From Candidatus Peregrinibacteria bacterium (GTDB lineage: Bacteria > Patescibacteriota > Gracilibacteria > UBA1369 > LOWO2-01-FULL-3): a DNA stretch of 64,000 nt. How positions within the stretch are numbered: position 1 is the first letter of the stretch; each line of letters opens with the position of its first letter. Positions 26,986 to 36,418 of this stretch are shown here, in pieces. Below the pieces are notes generated by a model. The model was not told the origin of the DNA. It did no database searches and saw nothing but the letters and a program-made list of their open reading frames with translations. The stretch lies in assembly GCA_026395515.1 (NCBI GenBank), contig JAPLYN010000003.1:180763-244762 (forward strand), in the 5' to 3' direction. The position numbers and the translations under genes are program-made.

Positions 26986-27447
26986 TTATTGATTGTCAGG
27001 GGTAGGGATGAATCCTCCTGCGGCTTCTGCTTCTTTAACAATGCTTTTCAAATCATCTTGGTATGGTCCGAAAAAGTTCTTGCCAGCTCCACCCTGTGAC
27101 TCAATATAAAAAGTTTGGCTTCCGTCGGTTTTGTCCCAGTTTCTTGGGCCAACTATGAATGTTTTAAATCCACAAGGGCCATCTGGAGTTGCAGGGCATT
27201 TAGATGCAATTTTTGTAATATCAAAAATTATAACAAATTTGGCCCAATCTGGTTCCTTTGTAATCTTTGCAGTTCCAGTATTTATATCGGTTACATAGGA
27301 AGCAAAGCTTTTAGCACTAGAGGCTGTAGCCGGTTGAGTAGAGTTGTTGGTTTGGGTGATAGGAGTAGTTGTTTGTTGTGAGCATCCAGTCAAAATAGTG
27401 GCGAAAGTCATTGATAAAATGAATAGATTTTTGTTTGAGATTTTCAT
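26986..27447 (-). CDS. Small lipoprotein of unknown function
   Basis: Starting at ATG 27447 (153 aa) gives a lipoprotein signal peptide ending in the lipobox ILTGC (Cys22). A Thr/Gln-rich spacer follows, then a globular domain of about 105 residues (AKFVIIFDITKIASKCPATPDGPCGFKTF) with a Cys pair that may form a disulfide, and a short acidic end. I recognise no family. It is a single gene, divergent from rsmE with 76 bp between the starts. Confidence 0.75.
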   Translation of the reverse strand: MKISNKNLFILSMTFATILTGCSQQTTTPITQTNNSTQPATASSAKSFASYVTDINTGTAKITKEPDWAKFVIIFDITKIASKCPATPDGPCGFKTFIVGPRNWDKTDGSQTFYIESQGGAGKNFFGPYQDDLKSIVKEAEAAGGFIPTPDNQ

Positions 27448-27523
27448 TTGGTGGTGAATTAATTTTGGCTTATTTATAACAAATTTGTTTGAATTTCTCA
27501 ATCAGTTTCATTATAAGTTTTAC

Positions 27524-28270
27524 ATGCATAGATTTTTTGTTTCACAGTTAGATGTAGTTGATGATGTACAGGCGCTGATTTGTTCTGAGGATTTGATTCA
27601 TCAGTTTACGAAGGTTCTTAGGTTTGAGAAAGGAGAGCAGGTGATTTTGCTGAATAACTCTGGATTTCAATATGAAGTGGAGTTGCAGGACTTAGGCTCT
27701 AAAAAGATTCTTGGAAAAGTTTTGAATAAGAAATTTTGCGAAACGGAATTGCCGATGAAACTTGTGGTGGCGCAGGCAATTTTGAAAAACATGGAAAGGC
27801 TGGAGTGGATGTTTCAGAAGGGAACCGAGCTTGGAGTGAGCGCTTTTATCCCTTTGCTTAGCGATAGAACAGAAAGAAAGGTTTTGGGAAAAGTGGAGCG
27901 TTTGCATAGAATCTTGAAAGAGGCCGCTGAACAATCTGGACGCGGAAAGGTGCCGGAATTATTGGAAGAAAAAAAGTTTGAAAAAATATTTGGCGAGAGC
28001 GATGAAAAGATTTTTGTAGTGCCTCATCCTGGGGCTACGCAGAAATTTTCGGATTTTTGTAAGGAAAAATTAGCTGGAGAAAATGGCGAGAAGTTTTCTG
28101 GTGAATTGGTAATTTGTATTGGTCCGGAAGGTGGATTTACAGATAAGGAAGTTTATTTCGCTCAAAGCAAGGGCGCTCACGTAGTCTCTCTAGGGAATAG
28201 GATTTTACGTGCAGAAACTGTAGCGATGGTGATGGGGACGATAGTGGCAGAGACGATGGGGGAGATGTAG
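27524..28270 (+). CDS. rsmE: 16S rRNA (uracil1498-N3)-methyltransferase
   Basis: Methylates U1498 of 16S rRNA using SAM through a trefoil-knot SPOUT fold. I start at ATG 27524 (248 aa), which begins MHRFFVSQLD as in the family; the upstream ATG adds only unconserved residues. The N-terminal PUA-like part (HQFTKVLRFEKGEQVILLNN) precedes the catalytic knot with KGTELGVSAFIPLLSDRT, EAAEQSGRGKVPEL, CIGPEGGFTDKE and LGNRILRAETVA. All conserved RsmE blocks are present. It is followed by a 41-bp palindrome and then the copper operon. Confidence 0.94.
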   Translation: MHRFFVSQLDVVDDVQALICSEDLIHQFTKVLRFEKGEQVILLNNSGFQYEVELQDLGSKKILGKVLNKKFCETELPMKLVVAQAILKNMERLEWMFQKGTELGVSAFIPLLSDRTERKVLGKVERLHRILKEAAEQSGRGKVPELLEEKKFEKIFGESDEKIFVVPHPGATQKFSDFCKEKLAGENGEKFSGELVICIGPEGGFTDKEVYFAQSKGAHVVSLGNRILRAETVAMVMGTIVAETMGEM

Positions 28271-28282
28271 AGGGATAGAGGT

Positions 28283-28323
28283 CATGTAAAAATTCATAGT
28301 AGGGTGCTACCATATTTTACATG
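28283..28323. repeat. 41-bp palindromic repeat, copy 1
   Basis: Begins CATGTAAAA and ends TTTTACATG, a perfect 9-bp inverted repeat, with an inner GTAG/CTAC stem around GGTG. In reverse orientation its core (GGTAGCACC) matches the copy at 51223-51263. Length is exactly 41 bp, as in the two copies near 51.2 kb. Confidence 0.75.
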
Positions 28324-28354
28324 GAGTTTATCGTATCATGGACTGGGTGTCTGT

Positions 28355-28395
28355 TTGACATTTTTCGTGCCCGCTGGTAACCTAGGGGGGAGGTT
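28355..28395 (+). promoter_or_regulatory. Copper operon promoter with probable CsoR operator
   Basis: TTGACA (28355-28360), 17-bp spacer, TAACCT (28378-28383). Overlapping the -10 box is AACCT-AGGGGGG-AGGTT (28379-28395), a G-rich inverted repeat like known CsoR operators. A repressor bound here would block the promoter. The csoR ATG is at 28414. Confidence 0.65.
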
Positions 28396-28413
28396 CTTTA
28401 ATTTTAGAAATTT

Positions 28414-28689
28414 ATGTCTAAGAAAATTGATATTCCAATTAAAAAGAAGAAAGCCTTGAAGTGTGCGAGGCAGGCGCAGGGGACTTTGACTAAAATTGCC
28501 GGAATGATGGAGGCAAACATATATTGTCCGGAAATTATTCAGCAGGTCGATAGCGTGATTGGGCTTTTAAAAACTGCGAAAAAAGAACTTTTGGCTGGGC
28601 ATCTTGATAGTTGTGTAGTGAAACAAATGGCTGAGAATAAGCCAAAAGCGATTGAGGAGCTTTTAAAAATTTATAATTTATCAAATTAA
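28414..28689 (+). CDS. csoR: CsoR-family copper-sensing repressor
   Basis: A 91-aa all-helical metal-sensing repressor of the DUF156 family. The Cu(I) ligands are visible as the Cys-His-Cys set: Cys in IYCPEIIQQVD (near residue 49), then GHLDSC giving the HxxxC pair (near 68-72). The N-terminal Lys-rich part (IPIKKKKALKCARQAQGTL) would contact DNA. Copper binding releases the operator. It is the first gene of a four-gene operon with copA 3 bp downstream, and its own promoter carries the candidate operator at 28379-28395. Confidence 0.9.
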   Translation: MSKKIDIPIKKKKALKCARQAQGTLTKIAGMMEANIYCPEIIQQVDSVIGLLKTAKKELLAGHLDSCVVKQMAENKPKAIEELLKIYNLSN

Positions 28690-28692
28690 TAT

Positions 28693-30966
28693 ATGGCTGA
28701 TTTTAAAAATTTTAAGGTGAAAGGAATGCATTGCGCTTCTTGTGCCGCGCTTGTTCAAAAATCTTTGAAAAAGGTGGAAGGTGTGACAGATGCCGAGGTT
28801 AATTACGGAACGGAAACTGCAAAAGTTGATTTTGATGAAACAAAGGTGGATTTTAAGAAATTGGCTGCGGTAGTGAAGCCTCTTGGTTATTCTTTGGAAA
28901 TGAAAGGTGGTGAGAAGATGATGGAAGAGCATTCTATGAGTATGGAAATGGATATGATTGAAGTAGATAAATCGAAAAAAGAGAAATTGACGGAGTTGCA
29001 GGGGCTTCGTAGCAAAGTTCTTTCAATTTTACCATTGGCGGTTGTTTCGATTTTTGTGATGGGTTGGGATGTTGCTGCTCAGTTGAAGGCTGTGTCTGAA
29101 ATGACAATCTTTTGGGAAGAATTTTTTCATCATTTGATGCCTATTTTTGCAACGTATGCTTTGTTTGTGGTTGGGAAACCTTATCTTGCAGGCTTTTTTA
29201 GGTTCTTGCGTTATGGTCATGCAAATATGGATACCCTGATTGGAATCGGAACTTTTACAGCTTTTATTTATAGTTTTATAGTGACGGCTTTCGAAGAATC
29301 TTTGGCGCCATATGTGGACGTGAAGGCGACGTATTATGATGTAGTGATTGTGGTGATTGCTTTTATTACGCTGGGAAAATATTTGGAAATGAAGTCAAAA
29401 ATTAAGACTGGAGACGCGATAGAAAAACTTTTAAATCTACAGGCAAAGACAGCTTTGGTAAAACGCGGAGATAAGGAAATTGAGATCTCAATTAATGATG
29501 TGAAGCATGGCGATATTATTATTGTGAAACCAGGATCAAAAATTGCGGTGGATGGAGTTTTAGTGAAAGGTTCTTCATTTGTGGATGAGTCTATGATTAC
29601 TGGTGAACCAATGCCGGTGGAGAAAAATGAAGGTGATGCAGTAGTGGCTGGAACGATAAATACTAGTGGTTCTTTTGAGTTCAAAGCTACTAAAGTTGGT
29701 GCGGAAACTATGCTCGCACATATCATTAAAATGGTGGAAAATGCACAGTCTAGTAAGGCTCCAATTCAAGCATTGGCAGATAAAATTTCTGCAGTGTTTG
29801 TTCCGATTGTGATTGTCTTGGCGTTTATTACTTTGATAGTTTGGTTGATAGTGGGAAGTGTACCTTTTGCACTTACTTCATTTGTTGGAATTTTGGTTAT
29901 TGCTTGTCCTTGTGCGATGGGCTTGGCTACTCCGACGGCAATTATTGTTGGAGTCGGTAAGGGTGCGAGAGAGGGAATTCTTGTAAAGGATGCGGCGACT
30001 TTGGAAAAGTTACATAAAGTGAATGTGGTTGTTGTGGATAAAACTGGAACTATTACTAAAGGAAAACCTGAATTGGTTTCATTAAAAACTTTTGGTGTAG
30101 AAGAAGAGGTCGCGGTGAAAACTTTGGCATCAATGGAGTCTCGTTCTGAGCATCCTATTGCTCATGCGATTGTGATATATGCAAAGGAGAAGGGGGTGAA
30201 ATTTGAAGAAGCTGAGAATTTTGAAAGTGTGAAAGGAAAGGGAGTGAAAGCCAAAGTCGCTGGGGTGGAATATTTTTTGGGCAATGTAAAATTGATGGAA
30301 GATTTGGGACATAAGGTGGATCACAAGGCGATTGAAAAAGAAACTTTAGAAGGAAAAACTCCAATAATTTTAGCTACGAAAGGAAAAGTTTTGGCGATTG
30401 CGATGGTGGCGGATGCTGTTAAACCTGAGGCAAAAGAAGCGGTGGAAAAATTGCACAAGCTGGGAATAAAAGTTGTGATGCTTACCGGTGATAATAAAAA
30501 TACGGCGCAGTTTATTGCGAAGGAAGTTGGTATTGATGAGGTGGTGGCAGAAGTTTTACCACAGGATAAATTAATGAAAGTGAGGGAGCTACAGGGAGAG
30601 GGATTAGTGGTGGCGATGGCTGGTGATGGAGTGAATGATGCGCCGGCTTTAGCTCAAGCAGATGTAGGAATTGCGATGAGCACGGGAACTGATGTCGCGA
30701 TTGAATCTGCTGGAATTACTTTGCTGCACGGAGATATTTCAAAATTAGTAAAAGCAATTAGGCTTTCGAAATTGACGATGCGTGGAATTAAACAAAATCT
30801 TTTCTGGGCATTTATTTACAATATTATTGGAATTCCTTTAGCGGCTGGAGTTTTTTATCCTTTGTTCGGATGGCTTCTTAATCCGGTTTTTGCGGGATTG
30901 GCGATGGGATTTTCAAGTGTTTCCGTAGTTTCAAATTCATTAAGATTAAAATTTAAAAAATTATAA
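28693..30966 (+). CDS. copA: Copper-exporting P1B-type ATPase
   Basis: Pumps Cu(I) out of the cytoplasm using ATP. The 757-aa protein starts with one HMA metal-binding domain (GMHCASC, residues 11-17), then a Met/His-rich stretch ([13 protein letters not shown]) likely to bind Cu(I). The P-type core has TGEPMPVEK, the membrane CPC motif ([13 protein letters not shown], near 405), phosphorylation motif DKTGTITKG (near 449), the SEHPIAHAI nucleotide site, and TGDNKNTA and [10 protein letters not shown]. The CPC motif and context with csoR indicate copper rather than zinc. The next gene starts after 1 bp. Confidence 0.96.
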   Translation: MADFKNFKVKGMHCASCAALVQKSLKKVEGVTDAEVNYGTETAKVDFDETKVDFKKLAAVVKPLGYSLEMKGGEKMMEEHSMSMEMDMIEVDKSKKEKLTELQGLRSKVLSILPLAVVSIFVMGWDVAAQLKAVSEMTIFWEEFFHHLMPIFATYALFVVGKPYLAGFFRFLRYGHANMDTLIGIGTFTAFIYSFIVTAFEESLAPYVDVKATYYDVVIVVIAFITLGKYLEMKSKIKTGDAIEKLLNLQAKTALVKRGDKEIEISINDVKHGDIIIVKPGSKIAVDGVLVKGSSFVDESMITGEPMPVEKNEGDAVVAGTINTSGSFEFKATKVGAETMLAHIIKMVENAQSSKAPIQALADKISAVFVPIVIVLAFITLIVWLIVGSVPFALTSFVGILVIACPCAMGLATPTAIIVGVGKGAREGILVKDAATLEKLHKVNVVVVDKTGTITKGKPELVSLKTFGVEEEVAVKTLASMESRSEHPIAHAIVIYAKEKGVKFEEAENFESVKGKGVKAKVAGVEYFLGNVKLMEDLGHKVDHKAIEKETLEGKTPIILATKGKVLAIAMVADAVKPEAKEAVEKLHKLGIKVVMLTGDNKNTAQFIAKEVGIDEVVAEVLPQDKLMKVRELQGEGLVVAMAGDGVNDAPALAQADVGIAMSTGTDVAIESAGITLLHGDISKLVKAIRLSKLTMRGIKQNLFWAFIYNIIGIPLAAGVFYPLFGWLLNPVFAGLAMGFSSVSVVSNSLRLKFKKL

Positions 30967-30967
30967 T

Positions 30968-32002
30968 ATGGGAAATTCTGTTCCAAAGAAATATCAGTTT
31001 TATATAACAGGAATGTATTGTAAAGCTTGTGTGATTTTGACTGAGAGCGAGCTCACTGATCATCCAAAAATTGTTGCTGCGAAGCCAGATTTGGCAAATA
31101 GCTCTTTAGCAATTCATGGTGATTTTGGAGATATGACTAATGAAGAAATTGCCAAGGAGTTATCTGCTTTGTTGAAAACTCATGGGTATGAAGTGGTGAT
31201 GGAAAAGCCGGAGAAAAAAGTAAATTGGAATGAATTCTTATATGCCTTTCCGGCAGCTTTTGTTTTTATTGCGTTCTTTGTGGTTTTGCAAAAAGCGGGA
31301 ATTGTAAATTTAGTGAATGCGAGTGATGTGAGTTATGGAACGGCATTTATGGTTGGAATTGTGGCGTCTTTATCTACTTGCATGGCACTTGTGGGAGGGT
31401 TGGTGCTTTCTATGTCGGCTAATTTTGCGAAGGAAGGGGATAAGGTTAGACCTCAGGTTTTATTCCATGCTGGAAGAATTGTTTCGTTCTTTGTTTTAGG
31501 TGGAGTGATTGCGATGATTGGTTCTACATTTAAATTGGGAGTGATGGGAACTTTTATTTTGGGAATTGTTGTGGGATTGGTGATGTTGATTTTGGGATTA
31601 AATCTTTTGGATATTTTTAATTTCACAAAGAAATTGCAGCCGGCGATGCCTAAATTTATTTCTGAGAAGGCAATGAGTGTTGGTGGTTTTAATCACACTG
31701 TTACTCCTGTGCTTGTGGGTATTGCTACTTTCTTTCTGCCATGTGGTTTTACACAGGCGATGCAGATCTATGCGTTGTCGACTGGAAACTTTATGAGCGG
31801 CGCTTTGACGATGCTATTTTTCGCTCTTGGCACTTTGCCAGTTTTGGCTCTGGTAAGCTTTAGTTCTTACGGCATAAAAGATAGTTCTAAATCTGGAATT
31901 TTCTTTAAGTCTGCTGGATTAGTTGTTATTATGTTTGCGATTTTTAATATTATAAATAGTTTGGTGGCGGCTGGTTATATTGCGCCGATATTTAATTTCT
32001 AA
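30968..32002 (+). CDS. HMA domain fused to a SafE/DsbD-like membrane protein
   Basis: A 344-aa fusion. Residues 1-80 form a heavy-metal-associated domain with GMYCKAC (Cys18, Cys21). This is followed by a six-helix SafE/DsbD-type membrane domain (about 95-340). The membrane domain has the paired motifs STCMALVGG and LPCGFTQAM, whose cysteines resemble those of DsbD/CcdA family electron or metal carriers. In other bacteria such proteins (CcoS/SafE-like) accompany CopA. A role in copper movement or keeping copper sites reduced is inferred from the operon. It is cotranscribed with copA and the cupredoxin. Confidence 0.85.
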   Translation: MGNSVPKKYQFYITGMYCKACVILTESELTDHPKIVAAKPDLANSSLAIHGDFGDMTNEEIAKELSALLKTHGYEVVMEKPEKKVNWNEFLYAFPAAFVFIAFFVVLQKAGIVNLVNASDVSYGTAFMVGIVASLSTCMALVGGLVLSMSANFAKEGDKVRPQVLFHAGRIVSFFVLGGVIAMIGSTFKLGVMGTFILGIVVGLVMLILGLNLLDIFNFTKKLQPAMPKFISEKAMSVGGFNHTVTPVLVGIATFFLPCGFTQAMQIYALSTGNFMSGALTMLFFALGTLPVLALVSFSSYGIKDSSKSGIFFKSAGLVVIMFAIFNIINSLVAAGYIAPIFNF

Positions 32003-32009
32003 ATTTATT

Positions 32010-32408
32010 ATGAAAACAATTTTAGGAGGAATTTTATCTGGTTTTGCTTTTGTTGGGTTAATTTTTCTTCTTTTTGGAGGAAGCGGAAAGTCTGGTTTGC
32101 CTTCTATGAGTGGTGGAGGAAATAATGTGAGGATCGAAAATGGAGTGCAGATAGTAGAAATTTCTGCGAAGGGTGGATATTCTCCAAGAGTTAGTTATGC
32201 GAAAGCAGGAGTTCCAACTACTTTAAGAATGAATACAAATGGAACTTTTGATTGCTCTGCCTCCGTGGTGATTCCTTCGTTGAATTATCAGGAGAGTTTG
32301 CCAATGTCTGGAACTAAGGATATTCCTTTGCCAGCTCAGGCAGCAGGAAAAACTATCCAGGGATTCTGCTCTATGGGAATGTATAGTTTCGAAGTGGATT
32401 TTCAGTAA
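32010..32408 (+). CDS. Membrane-anchored cupredoxin-like protein
   Basis: Start ATG 32010 (132 aa); the earlier ATG lies within the previous gene. One N-terminal membrane helix (residues 3-22) is followed by a cupredoxin-like domain. Its possible copper ligands are the Cys in FDCSASV and Cys/Met in GFCSMGMYSFEV, the usual C-terminal loop position. It is the last gene of the csoR operon. It probably binds copper outside the membrane, passing it on or buffering it. A His ligand is not obvious, so a Cys/Met site is more likely than a classical blue-copper site. Confidence 0.8.
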   Translation: MKTILGGILSGFAFVGLIFLLFGGSGKSGLPSMSGGGNNVRIENGVQIVEISAKGGYSPRVSYAKAGVPTTLRMNTNGTFDCSASVVIPSLNYQESLPMSGTKDIPLPAQAAGKTIQGFCSMGMYSFEVDFQ

Positions 32409-33452
32409 TTAGAACTGTCTCAAAAATCTCAATTCTCCACTTGTGAGGAGTCTGATGTCGTCGATGCCATATCTCATCATCACTAGACGAGTGAGGCCGA
32501 AGCCGAAAGCCCAGCCTTGGTATTTTTTGCTGTCGATACCGCCGGCTTTGAGAACGTTTTCATGAACCATACCTGCGCCCATGAATTCTACCCAACCGCT
32601 GTGTTTGCAAACGCGGCAACCTTTGCCGGCGCAGAGTAAGCAAGAGAAATCGAGCTCAACGCCTGGTTCCACGAATGGAAAATATCCAGGGCGGAAACGA
32701 ACCTTCACAGGTTTGCCGAAAAGGCGAGTGAGGAATTCAGCCATTACTCCTTTGAGGTGGCTTAAGGAAATGTCTTTATCTATAAGAAGACCTTCTACTT
32801 GGTTGAAGGTGCTGTCATGGCTGGCATCGGTGGCTTCGTAGCGAAAAACGCGTCCTGGTACTATCACGCGAAGCGGTGCGCCGTATTTTTCCATAGTTCT
32901 TACCTGAACTGGGGAAGTATGAGTGCGGAGAACCATGCGTCCATATTTTTCATCATTTTTTCCAGCAACGAAAAATGTATCCTGCATGTCGCGAGCTGGA
33001 TGATCGGCAGGAATATTTAAACCTTCAAAATTGTAATATTCAGATTCAATTTCTGGTCCGTCCATTACTGCAAAACCCATTTGGCTGAAAATTCTTTCAA
33101 CCTCTTCTTGAACCTGGGCAATTGGATGAATGTGGCCAACTGTACGAGCTTTTCCTGGAATAGTAGTGTCGAAGAAATCTGAAGAAAGTTCCTTCTGTAG
33201 TTTTTCATTTTCGAAGGCTTGGAGTTTTGCCGCCAAAGCTTTTTCGAGAACGCCTTTTACGGCATTGGAGAGCTGGCCAATTTTTGGTTTCTCCTCGTTA
33301 GAAAGATCTTTTAGTCCTTTCATAATGTTTGTGAGCTTTCCATCTTTGCGGCCGAAGTATTCGAGCTCTACTTCGCGTAAAGTTTCGATGCTTGTGCAGC
33401 CATGAATAGCTTTCAAACCTTCTTGTTCTAGATTTTTTAGAGACTGTTCCAT
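32409..33452 (-). CDS. pheS: Phenylalanyl-tRNA synthetase alpha subunit
   Basis: The catalytic alpha subunit, 347 aa. An N-terminal coiled-coil arm binds tRNA. The class II core has motif 1 (GKARTVGHIHPIAQVQEEVERIF), motif 2 (VFRYEATDASHDSTFNQVEGLLID) and motif 3 (WAFGFGLTRLVMMRYGIDDIR). It also has a CLLCAGKGCRVCKHSGW insert with four cysteines, which is common in PheS. It abuts the cupredoxin stop codon tail to tail and is separated from pheT by the copper operon, although the two subunits must be made together. Confidence 0.97.
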   Translation of the reverse strand: MEQSLKNLEQEGLKAIHGCTSIETLREVELEYFGRKDGKLTNIMKGLKDLSNEEKPKIGQLSNAVKGVLEKALAAKLQAFENEKLQKELSSDFFDTTIPGKARTVGHIHPIAQVQEEVERIFSQMGFAVMDGPEIESEYYNFEGLNIPADHPARDMQDTFFVAGKNDEKYGRMVLRTHTSPVQVRTMEKYGAPLRVIVPGRVFRYEATDASHDSTFNQVEGLLIDKDISLSHLKGVMAEFLTRLFGKPVKVRFRPGYFPFVEPGVELDFSCLLCAGKGCRVCKHSGWVEFMGAGMVHENVLKAGGIDSKKYQGWAFGFGLTRLVMMRYGIDDIRLLTSGELRFLRQF

Positions 33453-33511
33453 GCGAGAAATTTACACGTTTTTGTTTTATTTGCAAATAGAGGGTGTGCT
33501 AATCTGTGGTC

Positions 33512-34900
33512 ATGGTTTTTAGCTCTATTATTTTCATCTTTGGATTTTTGCCGATTTTCTTGGGCATTTATTATGTGTTGCCGTGGAGATTCAGGAATGT
33601 GTTTACTTTGCTGGCAAGCTACGCGTTTTATGCTTGGGGAGCTTTAAGCTTTTTGTGGTTTTTGATTGGTTTGACGGTGGTGAATTATTTTCTGGGAAGA
33701 TTTGTGGGGAGTGCGAAGTATGGAAAGAAAATTTTGATTTTCGGAATTGCTTTGGAAATTTTGGCCTTGGGATATTTTAAATATGCGAATTTTTTTGTCG
33801 ATCAGCTTAATGGTTTTCGCGCCTATTTTTTTGGATTCGATTTTGATCCTTTGGTTTGGCAGCAAGTTGTTTTGCCTTTAGGTATCTCGTTTTTCACCTT
33901 TCATGGAATTAGTTATTTGGTGGATGTTTATAAAAAACACACACCGGTGGAAAAGAATTTCGTGAACTTTGCTTTGTATGTGACTTTTTTTCCGCAGTTA
34001 ATTGCCGGACCTATTGTTCGTTATCATGAAATTGCCGATCAAATAAAAAAGCGTGAACATTCTTTCAATAAATTTTTTGATGGTGTGTTTTTGTTTTGCT
34101 GTGGCTTGGGAATGAAAGTTTTATTGGCCAATCAGATTGCGGCGATTCCCAAAATTTTTAATGATATGAACAATACGGCAAGTGGAGTTTTATGGCTTAC
34201 ATACTTGTGTTATACCTTCCAGATTTATTATGATTTTGCAGGTTATTCAAAGATGGCGATAGGGTTGGGGAGAATGGTCGGATTTGAGATGCCTGTCAAT
34301 TTTAACAGACCTTATCTTTCAGTGACTATTGCAGAGTTTTGGCGTAGATGGCATATTTCTTTGATGAATTTTTTCCGTGAATATGTGTATTTTCCTTTGG
34401 GGGGAAGCCGCGTGAGTATGGGTAAGGTTTGTAGAAATATTTTAATTGTTTTCTTGCTTTCTGGATTTTGGCATGGTGCTAGTTGGACTTTTATTTTGTG
34501 GGGACTATATTTTGGATTTTGGTTGATATTTGAAAGGTTGTTTGAAAAAGAGTGTTTGTCTAAAATTCCAAAATTACCGAGAAGAATTTTTACTTTTATG
34601 ATTGTCTATTTTGGTTGGGTGATTTTTTCTTCTGGTGATTTATGGACATTGTGTCTCAACTTGATTCAAATGTTTAAGTTTAATTTTTCTGATGTGGATG
34701 TATTTTCTTTGGTTTCCAGCAAAGAATGGTTTTTCTTTGTGGTAGCAATTTTGATCGCATTTTTCCCGGAGACGGAATCTATTAAGAGGCTGGAAAGATT
34801 CGTGATAGCGAAGGGTGTTTTCGCCTTACTGTTGCTAGTTTATGCTTCTTTGCAGTTAGCGGCTGGTGGCTTTAATCCATTTATTTATTTTAGATTTTAA
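33512..34900 (+). CDS. MBOAT-family O-acyltransferase, AlgI-like
   Basis: A 462-aa membrane protein with about 11 helices. I start at ATG 33512, but GTG 33506 is also possible. It has the MBOAT catalytic region: YFREYVYFPLGGSR and the invariant His in LLSGFWHGASWTFILWG (near residue 325). AlgI-like proteins move acetyl groups across the membrane for O-acetylation of extracellular polysaccharide; DltB is a relative. The adjacent AlgJ/AlgX-like gene makes polysaccharide acetylation the best reading. The pair is closely spaced (1 bp). Confidence 0.9.
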   Translation: MVFSSIIFIFGFLPIFLGIYYVLPWRFRNVFTLLASYAFYAWGALSFLWFLIGLTVVNYFLGRFVGSAKYGKKILIFGIALEILALGYFKYANFFVDQLNGFRAYFFGFDFDPLVWQQVVLPLGISFFTFHGISYLVDVYKKHTPVEKNFVNFALYVTFFPQLIAGPIVRYHEIADQIKKREHSFNKFFDGVFLFCCGLGMKVLLANQIAAIPKIFNDMNNTASGVLWLTYLCYTFQIYYDFAGYSKMAIGLGRMVGFEMPVNFNRPYLSVTIAEFWRRWHISLMNFFREYVYFPLGGSRVSMGKVCRNILIVFLLSGFWHGASWTFILWGLYFGFWLIFERLFEKECLSKIPKLPRRIFTFMIVYFGWVIFSSGDLWTLCLNLIQMFKFNFSDVDVFSLVSSKEWFFFVVAILIAFFPETESIKRLERFVIAKGVFALLLLVYASLQLAAGGFNPFIYFRF

Positions 34901-34901
34901 A

Positions 34902-35870
34902 ATGAAAAAAGTTTTCTCAATTATATTTTGTTTCATCATCGTCATTCCAGCTTTCCAAACTTTCGTGAGAGTTTTTCCAGAAATAAAAATTGAAGAAAAA
35001 AGAGTTTTGGCCACTTTCCCTAAAATTTCTTTGAGTGAAAAAACTTTGGAAGGATTAACTAATTATTTTAATGATAATTTTGGCTTGAGAGGATCTCTTA
35101 TTTTTATGAACAATTATATAGATTTGAGTGTTTTTAAAATTTCTCCTAATTCTCAGGTGATAATTGGAAAAAATGGATGGATGTATTATCAGCCTTCTTA
35201 TGAATCGAACAGTCTTGTTTTGAATCAGATGGATGTGGAATTGGTTTCTAGAAAGATTTATGATTTTCAGAAAAAAGTTGAGGCGGATGGCAAGAAATTT
35301 GTTTTTGTTTTAGCTCCAGATAAGGAATCTATTTATCCTGAATTTCTGAAAGATAAATTGGTTGGCTTGGGAAATTATGAATTGATCACGAACGTTTTGA
35401 AACAAAATAATGTGAATACTTTTGATGGTTTGAAACTTTTGCAGGATGCGAAGGGTAAAGGCTCTATGGTTTATTCAAAGAATGATACTCATTGGACGCG
35501 CTACGGGCTGTTTCTTACTATTAATGAGATGTTCAAGGCTTTGGGCAGGTCGGCGATTGATTCAAGTGGTGTAGAAGACGTGCAGAGGGTTGGGGATTTG
35601 TCTTTGTTGGTTGGTTTTAATAATTCAGAGACGGTGCCTCAGCCGATTGTCGATAATAGTAAGGTGGTGGCAAAGGATAGAGTTTTGATTTTCCACGATA
35701 GCTTCTTTGATAATGAGATGTATTTCACTTTGTTGTTTAAGAATTTCAAGAAGATTCATTGGGCTACTGGGCCTATAGAAAAGGAATATGTCGATTTGGA
35801 AAACTCTTATGACGTGGTGATTATGGAAATTGCGGAGAGGGATTTTATTAAATTGGGGACTAAATTGTAG
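34902..35870 (+). CDS. AlgJ/AlgX-like SGNH acetyltransferase
   Basis: ATG 34902 (322 aa) opens a signal-anchor helix (residues 4-22); the earlier ATG lies inside the MBOAT gene. The outside domain has the SGNH-like pattern of AlgJ/AlgX: GKNGWMYYQPSYES, the catalytic DxH motif NDTHWTRYGLF (near residue 200), and the serine segment IFHDSFFDN (near 265). It would complete transfer of acetyl groups from the AlgI-like membrane partner to a surface polysaccharide. The gene ends one base before the convergent toxin gene. Confidence 0.85.
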   Translation: MKKVFSIIFCFIIVIPAFQTFVRVFPEIKIEEKRVLATFPKISLSEKTLEGLTNYFNDNFGLRGSLIFMNNYIDLSVFKISPNSQVIIGKNGWMYYQPSYESNSLVLNQMDVELVSRKIYDFQKKVEADGKKFVFVLAPDKESIYPEFLKDKLVGLGNYELITNVLKQNNVNTFDGLKLLQDAKGKGSMVYSKNDTHWTRYGLFLTINEMFKALGRSAIDSSGVEDVQRVGDLSLLVGFNNSETVPQPIVDNSKVVAKDRVLIFHDSFFDNEMYFTLLFKNFKKIHWATGPIEKEYVDLENSYDVVIMEIAERDFIKLGTKL

Positions 35871-36140
35871 TTAGTCATCATAAATTTCTTTTCGATGGCC
35901 AATGGTCAATATTAGTAATATTTTTATATTATTGTTTTCGTCTAAATCAAAAATTGCGCGGTAGTCTCCAATGCGGAATCTGTAGCTGCCAAGTGGTGAA
36001 TTTTGTAATCTTTTGGCAAACAATAGAGGGTTGTTTGATAGAGAGTATTCGTAATTTTTTTTAATTATTATTTGATATATTTGATTGTCTAAGCTTTTTA
36101 AATCCTGCCTGGCTTTTTGTGTGTAAATTATCTTGTACAT
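35871..36140 (-). CDS. RelE/ParE-superfamily toxin
   Basis: An 89-aa protein with the RelE fold pattern: MYKIIYTQKARQDLKSLD at the start, SPLGSYRFRIGDYRAIFDLDENN in the middle and ILTIGHRKEIYDD at the end. These are the typical basic strand and C-terminal His-Arg residues of mRNA-cleaving RelE/YoeB toxins. It is the second gene of a toxin-antitoxin operon, 12 bp after the antitoxin. ParE-type gyrase poisoning is less likely but cannot be excluded. Confidence 0.88.
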   Translation of the reverse strand: MYKIIYTQKARQDLKSLDNQIYQIIIKKNYEYSLSNNPLLFAKRLQNSPLGSYRFRIGDYRAIFDLDENNNIKILLILTIGHRKEIYDD

Positions 36141-36152
36141 TTGAAATGTCTC

Positions 36153-36404
36153 TTAAATTACGCCAAATTCTTTCATTATCTCTTCTTGTGTATAAACTTC
36201 CCCTCTTTTTACCTGCTCTCTTGCTTCGGCAATATCCGCTGCTAATTTTTCTAGGGCGGTAGTTTTTTTGTCTATGGGTGTGACTTCTAGAATTGGTTGA
36301 GAATGATACATAACGATATATTTAATTTGTTTTTTCTGTGATTTTTTCCATATAGAGGTGATATTTTGACGGAATTCTTTGATACCTATAGTTTTGATAG
36401 TCAT
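36153..36404 (-). CDS. Phd/YefM-type antitoxin
   Basis: An 83-aa antitoxin. The N-terminal half (MTIKTIGIKEFRQNITSIWKK, then YIVMYHSQPILEVTPID) is the DNA-binding Phd/YefM fold. The C-terminal acidic helix (LAADIAEAREQVKRGEV, EEIMKEFG) would wrap around the toxin. Antitoxin-first order and the palindromic sites just upstream (36419-36442) fit autoregulation by the toxin-antitoxin complex. Confidence 0.87.
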   Translation of the reverse strand: MTIKTIGIKEFRQNITSIWKKSQKKQIKYIVMYHSQPILEVTPIDKKTTALEKLAADIAEAREQVKRGEVYTQEEIMKEFGVI

Positions 36405-36418
36405 CTTATAAATTGATT

